Assembly (NCBI GenBank): GCA_942492855.1
Contig: OW818647.1
Span: forward strand, 3,596,001 to 3,660,000
DNA: 64,000 nt
Reading direction: 5' to 3'
Source: G963677485 sp942492855
GTDB taxonomy: Bacteria; Armatimonadota; HRBIN16
Shown: positions 18,101 through 26,700 of the stretch, in pieces
How the letters are laid out: each line of letters begins with the position of its first letter
Numbering within the stretch: the first letter of the stretch is position 1
Translations under genes and position numbers: made by a program
The notes under the pieces: model-generated
Seen by the model: only the letters and a program-made list of their open reading frames with translations
Told to the model about the DNA's origin: nothing
The model's database searches: none

Positions 18101-19753
18101 TCTATCTACTACCTGCTCCGGTAGTTTATATCTGATCTCAACTTCAAGACTATTTGGCAAGAGCTCGATCTTGTCTACCCATGCTTTCAAAATTCTCTTC
18201 TTCTCTGCATTAGTCCCATGCTCTATCGCATATTTTGTGTTGTTTCGATAAGCTATGGCTGTCTGCATATCGATCTGGGGAACCTTCTGTTGCACTGCAG
18301 CTACCGATGATAATGTCTGCTTCTCCGCAGTGAGCTCTCGAAGCCGCTGGTTAGCCCATACCGTGTCTGCTAGGCCATCTTCAATCGACTGTCGAATGTT
18401 TTGTATTTTAGTGTCGATATCTAGCAGTTTCTTGTTTGCATCAGGATCGTAGCCAGATGACTGCTCCCATATCCTCTTTAATTCAGTATTGATATCCTTA
18501 ACGAAATCCTTGCTTTCCGTGCACACTTCCAAGAGCCGCTCAAGCCCGTTGAAGACCTCGTCCTCAACCTGCTGCTGTGGCACGTAGATTCCTTGCCCGC
18601 AGCCGAATCCCCTGCGGTTTGGAATACTGTTGCAGATGTAATACTGTTTCTCCGAGGTCTTGTAATAACCGACCATACTTCCGCCACATCGAGCACAACT
18701 GAACATCCCGCCACTGAGGATGTATCTAGAGCTCACCGTTCGGTTGGAAGTCTTTACGGTAATATGATGGGACCGGTTCTTGCGCGCCGCAATGATTCGC
18801 TCTACCTCATCTTCAGTGATCAGAGCCTCGTGAGCATTTTCTACGACTACCCATTCCGATGGATCGTTATATCGCTTGTTTCTGCTGCGCACGTTCCACA
18901 CACCGTAGCCGGCATATTGAAGCAAGCAATGAGGATGAAGCATGCTGTTCCAAGTCGATTGACTCCAGAACCTATTCCTTTGTGGAGGGATACCGGTATT
19001 GTTGCAGAAGTCCCTGAGCTCATCTAGAGTTGCACCTTTGGCAGCCATCTCTACTAGTAGATACCGTGCCCATTCGGATACTTTTTTTCCTAGGACAACG
19101 GAGCTGTTTGGTACCCATATGGACTTGATGAGATCGCGACCTTTCTTAACCTCACCCCGTATGAGACGCACTGATTGATACCCAAAAAGAGGCTGACCAC
19201 CGTTCTTGTAGCACCAGCCTGTTTCAGGATCACGTGCTTGGACATTCGCCCTACAGCCTTTTCTTGTATGGAAGGCCACTTCGCGCGAATAGGCCTCATT
19301 CTTCGCGAACGTGATGGCCTCCATATATACGCCGGCCACTGAGGTGGAATCTACCTCCATATCGTTCAACGATATAACCCGTATACCTGCCTGCTGGAGA
19401 TCCCTGATGAGGGTTCTAGCTCCCAGACTGTCCCTTGAGAACCTGGAGTAGTCATGAACTAGGATCGCATCGATACTCTTGTCTGACTTAGCCCTGTTGA
19501 TCATCTTATGGAATTCCACACGTGCCGAATCCCTCTTAAATGCGCTAGCGGCTTCTTGATATTCCTCTACAATCGCCATGCCTTTCTTTTGGGCATATTC
19601 ACGGATCTGGTGTAGCTGCTCTGGCATCGATAGCCCACGCTGCTCCTGCATATCGGTAGAAACCCGAGCCCAGGCTAAAACTCTTAGGGTATCAGAAACC
19701 TCATTGGTGCTACCTGGATGAGGTGTCAGGATTGAGTCAAGTAGTTTGCTCAT
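18056..19753 (-). CDS. Large serine recombinase (integrase) of the island
   Basis: The protein has 565 residues. The N-terminal resolvase domain carries the catalytic Ser in ARVSTDMQ (about 33) and the Arg-rich YSRFSRDSLG motif (about 104-113). A recombinase domain follows with GQPLFGYQ and LSGGMFSCARCGG (zinc ribbon, with a second Cys pair near ICNS/GCGQG), and then a coiled-coil C-terminus. It should integrate and excise the element. The last 13 or so residues (GAGERFELTTSGL) are translated from the antisense strand of tRNA-Met, so the stop codon lies in chromosomal DNA and changes upon excision. GAGGAGG lies 10 bases before the ATG. The ATG overlaps the stop of the ribbon-helix-helix gene. 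Confidence 0.95.
   Translation of the reverse strand: MSKLLDSILTPHPGSTNEVSDTLRVLAWARVSTDMQEQRGLSMPEQLHQIREYAQKKGMAIVEEYQEAASAFKRDSARVEFHKMINRAKSDKSIDAILVHDYSRFSRDSLGARTLIRDLQQAGIRVISLNDMEVDSTSVAGVYMEAITFAKNEAYSREVAFHTRKGCRANVQARDPETGWCYKNGGQPLFGYQSVRLIRGEVKKGRDLIKSIWVPNSSVVLGKKVSEWARYLLVEMAAKGATLDELRDFCNNTGIPPQRNRFWSQSTWNSMLHPHCLLQYAGYGVWNVRSRNKRYNDPSEWVVVENAHEALITEDEVERIIAARKNRSHHITVKTSNRTVSSRYILSGGMFSCARCGGSMVGYYKTSEKQYYICNSIPNRRGFGCGQGIYVPQQQVEDEVFNGLERLLEVCTESKDFVKDINTELKRIWEQSSGYDPDANKKLLDIDTKIQNIRQSIEDGLADTVWANQRLRELTAEKQTLSSVAAVQQKVPQIDMQTAIAYRNNTKYAIEHGTNAEKKRILKAWVDKIELLPNSLEVEIRYKLPEQVVDRMGAGERFELTTSGL
18088..18100 (+). repeat. Left attachment core (tRNA 3' end)
   Basis: CCCCCGCACCCAT occurs here and again at 49770-49782. 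It marks the left boundary of the island. The sequences diverge on both sides of the core, as expected for attL and attR. Confidence 0.75.
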
Positions 19754-19905
19754 TTCTGTTTGTCCTCCTCAGGGAGTTTAACGTCAGCGAGAGCCTTCTC
19801 AAGTATTTCGATGAGTAGTGTCTGCTGGCTTCTTCGGTCTTTGAAGCACAACCATCTGAGCTTCTCATGCAGCTCCTCGGAAATCCGAATTGTCAACCGA
19901 ACCAT
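19750..19905 (-). CDS. Small ribbon-helix-helix (CopG/Arc-like) protein
   Basis: A 51-residue protein, MVRLTIRISEELHEKLRWLC and onward, with the short basic beta-strand followed by two helices typical of ribbon-helix-helix DNA-binding proteins. The ATG at 19905 is preceded by GGAGGACACAGAC. Its stop overlaps the recombinase ATG (ATGA), so the two are translationally coupled. Small proteins of this fold often autoregulate, or act as directionality or copy-number control factors. Here control of the recombinase is a reasonable inference. The tandem 8-bp repeat at 19941-19962 upstream is a good operator candidate. Confidence 0.8.
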   Translation of the reverse strand: MVRLTIRISEELHEKLRWLCFKDRRSQQTLLIEILEKALADVKLPEEDKQK

Positions 19906-19940
19906 GTCTGTGTCCTCCATGTATATTGTATCAGTGTATC

Positions 19941-19962
19941 GTCATGATGTCATGATGTCATA
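19941..19962. promoter_or_regulatory. Tandem GTCATGAT repeat, candidate operator
   Basis: GTCATGAT is repeated twice and then partly a third time, without gaps, 36-57 bases upstream of the ribbon-helix-helix start codon. Ribbon-helix-helix repressors such as CopG and omega bind short iterated sites of this size, so autoregulation is plausible. Confidence 0.5.
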
Positions 19963-20020
19963 TCGCAGCGTTTTTATGATAGCGAGTCTATATGTCGACA
20001 AACTCTACGTACGCCGTATT

Positions 20021-20217
20021 GTGTAGGGTGCAGGATAGTGTATGTTTTTCCACTCGTAATATAACTAAAGATATATATACACGGATTACAAGATATATAC
20101 TATTAAAATCTCTAGAGTGTCTATCATCCTGCATTATCCTACACTGAATAGCTGTTAGTGCTGGAAATCTCTTCAGGCTAGTGTAGGGTGGTCTTGTTTC
20201 ATGATGCCAACCTACAC
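20021..20217. repeat. Iterated GTGTAGG/CCTACAC boxes
   Basis: GTGTAGG occurs at 20021 and 20181. Its complement CCTACAC occurs at 20138-20144 and 20211-20217, giving two inverted pairs. The first pair extends outward (GTGCAGGAT versus ATCCTGCAT). The rightmost box includes the stop codon of the primase gene. The DNA between is AT-rich (ATATATAC motifs). An iteron-like origin or an operator set are both possible. Confidence 0.5.
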
Positions 20218-22854
20218 TGGATCCTCTGGGTTATTTCCACATACCACTCTCCATGATATGCCCTTACTGGTCCTAATACCCCTCACTAACCGCGCACTGT
20301 TTAGGCCGTATCTCTTTCCAAGCCGCGCACTAAATTGTTTGCCAAATCGACACATGCTGTTCCCCTTTCCATGCAACGCATCAGATAGTGATGAAGGCAC
20401 TGTATCAAATATCCCCCTTTCTATATCGGATATAAGAGCAGATAGAGTGACATGTTTAGTACCATATGTTTCTATCCACAACTTAAGGAATAGCTCCCAT
20501 TCTGAAGTATCGTTATCTGACTGTTCCCACAGCTGATCTCGGTTCTCTATAAATCCTGAAATGCCACTATGATTTAGGATACATCCAACAGTATGAGCCC
20601 ACTTTTCGTAAGACCCGAATGCAGGAACATGATATGATGGGCATCCTGATGCATACCAGGCACGGCAGAGAGTGAGCAAAGCTGAAAGTAGCCTAGATCG
20701 GTTACCGTGCGTCCACATTTTTAGGTCTTTGTGCATAAAACCATCTCGCTCGTGAGGTCTTGAGTGTTTGGGATCCAGGCGTATCCAGACACACCTTCTA
20801 GTGATGTCTCCGCCAAGCTGAAGGTTGTTACCGGTGGCTACCCATACAGCACGATTTGGTAATGTCACGGTTTCCGTATTCTTTCCGAATATCCTGTCCT
20901 TGACCGTTATTGATGTTAGAACCATGGCAAGATCCGAGCTTTCGAGCGGATACATCACATTGTCTATCACGACCATTGATGGTCCCATCATCAACATCGC
21001 AGTGATTTTCTTGGACCATTCATCAACTTTAGTTGGAGCCGTTGTGAAATCAGGAGTCATACCACTGCTTACGATCCCGGCCACCATCGCTAGGAGGCTT
21101 TTCCCGCTTCCTGCTGTAGGTGCATCAATGAGCAGCAATGGGATGATATCCCTGATGGCGGGTTGTATAATCGGCGAGAGGAGGAATGCAATCGCATTTG
21201 CTCTACTAGCTGGTCCATCAAATGGAAAGTCATGTAATAGCTCATCAATCACCACTATTGCCGCAGCGATATCTGCCTTGGTTGGCTGGTCAGGCACTTC
21301 CACCGGTTGTTCATCGCTTCGTCGGTGATAAAACAGCTTGGTATCTGCGTCATAACCAGGTTTTTGCGATACCGTCCCATCAGGCTTTATAGTAGGGGAC
21401 TTAGTGACTCCCTCAAGCGCAGGGAATGGCCAACTGTCTTCTGACATTATAAATGAAACGATGCTTCTGGGCGGCATTGTGTTCTTAAGTCTATCATCTG
21501 ATTCGATGACGAAGTTACACGTTTTTGCCAGCCGCGACGTCATTGTGCCTTCAGTGACGTTATTTATAACAGCATTCCCTCGTTCGTCCTCCACGATTTG
21601 GCACAACATACCTGACCTGACGAACAGTGTCGGAGGCACATTTGATTCCTGGAGAAGCCGGATCGCTTCGTTGCCCATATCTCGAAGCTGTCGATCATTT
21701 ACGACAACCGTCGGAAACACCTCCTGTCCTGCATCTCGTTTTGCGTTTTTTGCTTTCGTTATCGCACCCCTAAGTGTGCGAAGATCGAGTTGCTTTAGTT
21801 CCTTCTTTAGTAAATGTAGCACGTCACTCAGTTCCCCAAGTGGTAGCAGTGCGAGTTGGTCGACCACCTGAAACACTGCATCGGCTGTACCTATCGATCT
21901 CGCTTCTCCGATTTTCTGGCGGGCTGCCAATAACTGCTCTTCTGTCACTATCCCGCTATCCGCTCCATCGTAAACCTTGGTCGTATTGGAAATGGCCTTG
22001 TCGATCGTCATAGCTCCGTATGTTATCCCTCCGTGGTTCTCAATCCACTTGTCGCGCATCAAGCCTGAATTCCGAAAGAGTTCGTCTATTCTAGACGCAT
22101 CCTTCTGCGTCCAAAACGCCAACATATCACACAGAGCCAGGTCAGCCGCGCTGTGGTCACCGTTGTATTCGCCGGTATTGCCATACCACAGGTTGCTGAA
22201 CTTACCGCCATTGCTAGCGGACATCGCCTTCTCTATTAGCTCCTTGTCGGAAAGCTCCAGCGGCCTAACGCATTTCGTTCCCTGTGTCATAGCAGTGGGA
22301 CTAGTAGGACTGCCGAAAATATTACCATAGATGCCATCTACTGTACATTGAGCGTCTCTAATCTCGGCAGGAGCGCCTGGGAATAGCAGTCCGGTGAATA
22401 CGACCATCCTGACGTTCTCGTATAGCTCGAACCCCGGGTTTGTAATGACACGGCATCGAGGTCCTGGCTTCTTCGCTCTCGCGATGATATGGATACCTGT
22501 TCCCGACTGACTGTATTCTGTGTATGAGCCCATCTTGTCGATTATAGCTTGCGCCCATTCTTCAGCAACTCCGTCAGCAGATACGACTTTGTCGAGGTCT
22601 ACAAACACATAAGGATCGCTCGCAGAGAGAACGAAGCCAATACCATCGAATTTGCCATTAGGTGCCTCTGCCGCGTGTATAACTTCCTCGAATGGCTTCC
22701 AAGTCGAAGGATCATCGACCTTCGCACAGTGCCCATCCGGCGTGCATGGCATTTTGATTATATGACCGGTGCGTTCTACCAGGCGATAGCACACCCACTG
22801 ATTAAGCACTTTGAGTTCATTCGGGATGCTAGCATATCTGTCATTACTTGCCAT
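20212..22854 (-). CDS. Phage/plasmid-type primase-helicase
   Basis: The protein has 880 residues. The N-terminal part (1-200) resembles the primase-polymerase domain of NrS-1-like phage polymerases: LNQWVCYRL, FDGIGFVLS, VFVDLDK (about 80) and SQSGTGIHIIARAK (about 115). The C-terminal half is a P-loop helicase with APTAGSGKS (about 575-585) and a Walker B-like MVVIDNV. This organisation is used by phages, satellites and integrative elements to start their own replication. It is translationally linked to the 62-codon gene upstream (11-base overlap). It suggests the island replicates after excision. No frameshift is visible. Confidence 0.88.
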   Translation of the reverse strand: MASNDRYASIPNELKVLNQWVCYRLVERTGHIIKMPCTPDGHCAKVDDPSTWKPFEEVIHAAEAPNGKFDGIGFVLSASDPYVFVDLDKVVSADGVAEEWAQAIIDKMGSYTEYSQSGTGIHIIARAKKPGPRCRVITNPGFELYENVRMVVFTGLLFPGAPAEIRDAQCTVDGIYGNIFGSPTSPTAMTQGTKCVRPLELSDKELIEKAMSASNGGKFSNLWYGNTGEYNGDHSAADLALCDMLAFWTQKDASRIDELFRNSGLMRDKWIENHGGITYGAMTIDKAISNTTKVYDGADSGIVTEEQLLAARQKIGEARSIGTADAVFQVVDQLALLPLGELSDVLHLLKKELKQLDLRTLRGAITKAKNAKRDAGQEVFPTVVVNDRQLRDMGNEAIRLLQESNVPPTLFVRSGMLCQIVEDERGNAVINNVTEGTMTSRLAKTCNFVIESDDRLKNTMPPRSIVSFIMSEDSWPFPALEGVTKSPTIKPDGTVSQKPGYDADTKLFYHRRSDEQPVEVPDQPTKADIAAAIVVIDELLHDFPFDGPASRANAIAFLLSPIIQPAIRDIIPLLLIDAPTAGSGKSLLAMVAGIVSSGMTPDFTTAPTKVDEWSKKITAMLMMGPSMVVIDNVMYPLESSDLAMVLTSITVKDRIFGKNTETVTLPNRAVWVATGNNLQLGGDITRRCVWIRLDPKHSRPHERDGFMHKDLKMWTHGNRSRLLSALLTLCRAWYASGCPSYHVPAFGSYEKWAHTVGCILNHSGISGFIENRDQLWEQSDNDTSEWELFLKLWIETYGTKHVTLSALISDIERGIFDTVPSSLSDALHGKGNSMCRFGKQFSARLGKRYGLNSARLVRGIRTSKGISWRVVCGNNPEDPV

Positions 22855-23032
22855 CTACTTGGCCTCCAATTACCCGACCAAGGTTAGGCCCGAATAGCTC
22901 AGGGTGTTCTGTGGCATAGGCACGGGCCACTAGCTTGGCGATGATTTCGGAGGATACCTGCCACTCGGTTTCGGTCATGATCTTGGACGGTGTCGTGATT
23001 CGATGCTTGATCTTGCTGTGATTCTCTGTCAA
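22844..23032 (-). CDS. Small protein upstream of the primase
   Basis: A 62-residue protein starting at a TTG (MTENHSKIKHRITTP) with AAAGGAG 7 bases upstream. It overlaps the primase start by 11 bases. There is no recognised domain. The central part (ETEWQVSSEIIAKLVARAYATEHPELF) is helical. The strong ribosome-binding site and the overlap argue that it is real. A small replication accessory role is only suggested by position. Confidence 0.6.
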   Translation of the reverse strand: MTENHSKIKHRITTPSKIMTETEWQVSSEIIAKLVARAYATEHPELFGPNLGRVIGGQVDGK

Positions 23033-23069
23033 GTCCTAACTCCTTTTGTCGTAGCACTAAAATGTAATA

Positions 23070-23108
23070 ATCCCCGAGAGGCTGGCCCGGCAAGGCGCTC
23101 TCGGGGAT
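23070..23108 (-). promoter_or_regulatory. Perfect 11-bp hairpin in the primase leader
   Basis: ATCCCCGAGAG (23070-23080) and CTCTCGGGGAT (23098-23108) are perfectly complementary around a 17-base GC-rich loop. The hairpin sits about 38 bases upstream of the TTG start of the primase operon. On the minus strand it is not followed by a proper T-tract. A repressor site, leader attenuator or replication hairpin are all possible. Confidence 0.5.
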
Positions 23109-23740
23109 AGATTCCTCCGATGAATCGAAGGAAAAGTGTTAAACCAGTCTGCCGGACCAAGGTCTTCCACTAACAATGCGTGAAGATGGGCTTCACTTTG
23201 TGAAAAGTGGCTTCACAACCAAAAATCAGCTCAAAATCGACAATAATCTAGTATAAATACTGGGTATTTTAGTCCCTAATATCGGTGTTTGGCAGTCTAG
23301 GAATTATTTGTAAAGGGAGCGATGGAGATAAGGGCTATGCGGTGTTGGCAAGGTATGGGTCGCTTATCACTCCAACAATTGAGTTATCACGACAGTTGTC
23401 AACACCTCACGATTTGATAGAGTGGTGGGGAGCATCCGACATATTACCGATCAATGCTCAAGGTTTTTGTAATGCTGTTACAATAGACATAAGGTATAGC
23501 GAATAGTAGTTGTGTATACCGGTCGTAGTGCCTAATTGCTTGATTCAAATAGGACCATTTCCAGGCTGAAAAGGAATCAAGCTCGTTGACAGTAAATGTA
23601 ACTACAACCGAATATGTTCTGACGAGATACAACCCAATAGCTGTGTTGTGAATGAGTCGGACAGTGTGTGGCAATCAGCTACATGACCCTATTGCAGGTT
23701 TTGTTCACCATCATCATGTTGGGCTTCCTAGGAGGTTACC
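23109..23740. other. Divergent promoter region between replication and defence operons
   Basis: About 630 bases separating the leftward primase operon from the rightward defence operon. GGCTTCAC is repeated near 23188 and 23209 with CACTTT-GTG-AAAAGTG between, a possible operator. A 73-codon frame at 23285-23506 starts with GTG without a ribosome-binding site and is not convincing. Confidence 0.4.
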
Positions 23741-26700
23741 ATGGACGTCTTTACTATCCACCAGAAAGTTATGCAAGACTATAAGGACTATATTGAGAGC
23801 TTTATCAGCATATCTGACCCTGAAATACGAGTGGTGGTGCAAGATGCCTTAGCTAAGGGAAAACTCTGGCACCAACCTCTGCTTCAGTTCAATCCGTCCT
23901 ATGCTCAAGCTGGTCCGGTTCAAGACCTGGTAGCACAAGGTAAACTCCATCCGCAATTAGGTAAACTCTTCAAAGACTATACCTTGTATCAACACCAACT
24001 GAAGGCCATAGAACTCGGCAATGCTGACAATGACTTCGTCGTCACATCAGGAACCGGCTCAGGTAAGTCACTAACCTATATAAGCACCATATTCCAGCAT
24101 CTGTTCTCAAATCCAGATCACCCGGGCGTGTGTGCCATAATCGTCTACCCTATGAACGCCCTCATTAACTCACAAACCAAGGAAATTCAATCATACGAGA
24201 AGAACTACGAGCATCTGACTGGAACCGCCTTTCCGTTTATTTGTGGGCAGTATACCGGTCAGGAAGATGAACAGACCAGAGCGAGATTCAGGGAGAACCC
24301 CCCGCATATCTTGCTAACAAACTATATGATGCTAGAGCTCTTACTGACACGGAGCCAAGAGCACCCCATACGTGATGCCATCTTCAACAACTTGAAGTAT
24401 CTCGTGTTCGATGAGTTGCATACCTATCGTGGTCGGCAAGGCTCCGACGTCGCAATGTTGATCCGTCGTATATCAGCCAAATGCAAGCACCATATTACCT
24501 GCATCGGAACATCCGCTACCATGGCCTCCACAGGAGATGAACAAACCAAGCTTAAGCAGGTCGCTGAAGTCGCATCTACCATCTTTGGCAGGAAAATTAA
24601 CTCAAACCAGGTTGTTTCAGAGCAGCTTACTCGCAGCCTTAGCGGTGAACAGGGCGATCCATCCCAAATGGAGCTTCATCAAGCCATCGGTAGTCCCACG
24701 TATCCTGATGGATCGGCTGATGCATTACGGAAACACCCCGTGGCCATGTGGCTCGAAAGCAACGCGGCAATCGAAATGACTGATGGTCACCTTGTTCGTC
24801 ATAGGCCACAAACAAAGCAGCAGATCGTAACGGCATTATCTCTTGCGTCTGACAGAACAGAAGAAGAGTGCGAGATGTCGCTAGAGAGGGTATTAAACTG
24901 GATAAATGCGGTTAATGAGGAAATCCAAAAATCAAAGTCTCATTCCACAATACTTCCATACAAACTGCATCAGTTTATTGCCCAGACAGGTTCGGTATAC
25001 ACTACGCTAGAACAAGGGGTTGGACGCTATATCACACTTGAATCAGATATATACAAACCCGAAGATCAAAACACCAAAATCTACCCTAACGTGTTCAGCA
25101 GAGCAAGCGGACACCCCTTCATCTGTGTATCAAAAATCGGAGATCGGCTTGAGCCTCGTGAATTCAACGACTACTCAGATGATGATGAAGAGGGGAATGC
25201 AGCGGATGGCTACCTGATAGTTGGTGAAGATATCTGGGACCCAGTGAATGACATCGGAGAACTTGACAACGCTTGGATTAAAACAACCCGGCAAGGCACT
25301 GTTCCTGAAAAAAGATATGCGGCACGCTTTCCCGTCAAGCTCTACTTCGATAGGAGTGGCAAATGCTCTGATGTGAACACTATGGAATATTGGGGATGGT
25401 TCATGGCGGCACCACTGCTGTTTGATCCTACAGCGGGTGTATTCTGGGACCCCAAGACAAAAGACTACGCAAAGTTGACTAAGCTTGGCAGTGAAGGCCG
25501 AAGCACCTCAACAACCATCACTACGTTCTCGATTCTGAACCAGTTGCACGATGCGAAATTCAATCAGCGAGACCAGAAACTGCTCAGCTTTACCGATAAC
25601 CGTCAGGATGCGGCACTGCAGGCAGGCCATTTTAATGACTTCGTTAAGATCATTCAACTCAGGTCGGCACTATACCATGCACTAAAGTCGGCAGACAGCC
25701 ACACACTCAGCTTTTCGAACTTAGGTGCGGCGGTCTACCAGCGTCTAGGATTGTCTTTCCCCAGCTTTGCGAACGTCGATTCCGAACCTCCCATAGCGGC
25801 AATACGACAGGACTATATAAATACTTTCGAAGCCTATCTTGTCTACCAGGCTATTGAGGATTTGCGGCGCAGTTGGAAGATAGTCCTGCCCGACCTGGAG
25901 CAGTGCGGGCTTCTCAACGTTGAGTATAAGTATATTAATGAACTAGTCGAAGACGATGGGTTCTGGTTGGATACGCCTATCGTGAACCATATGGGCATAG
26001 ATGATCGTAAAGAATTCATCACCGCTATTCTTGACTACTTCAGGCATGAATATGCACTATGCAGCAATAACTATCTTACCATCGCCAAGTTGCGCGAAAA
26101 TGGTCAGATATTTAAAGAGAAATTACGCTCACCATGGAGCCTGGACAGTAATGAGGAATTGCGTCAACCATTTGTCTTGCGCCTGGATCCCCTCAAACGG
26201 AGTGCTCAAAGCAGTAAGAGTATAGGCTTTCGAAGCGCATTGGGCAAGTACATCAAAATGGTTGCTTTAGACCACGGAATAAATCCAGGTGAGTTCAAAG
26301 ATGCCGACTACCGCGACTTCATTCTGAACCTTATGAACAAGCTGACATCGGCCACATATATTGTCAAGACTGAGGCGAAAGACCAAAACAGTCAATCCGT
26401 ACCTGTATATCAATTGAACCTTGACAAGATTATCTGGCAATTTGGTGATGGCTCGGTCGTTCGACCAGACCTGGTGAAGATCCGGTCATACAAAAAATAC
26501 AAGCCTAAGCCTAATACCTTCTTTAGAAGCCTATATATGCGTGATATGCACCAGATGAAACGCTGGCAGGCGCAGGATCACACGGGACAGCTCAATAATG
26601 ACACCAGGCTGGACCGAGAAGATAAATTCCGTGCTGACTGGTATCTTGACACATTACCGAAAACCCTGGATGAAGGTAAAATCCGGACAGATTCCATTAA

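Noticed and set aside
23285..23506. 73-codon plus-strand frame
   Set aside because: GTG start without ribosome-binding site, no recognisable protein, and it lies in the promoter region.
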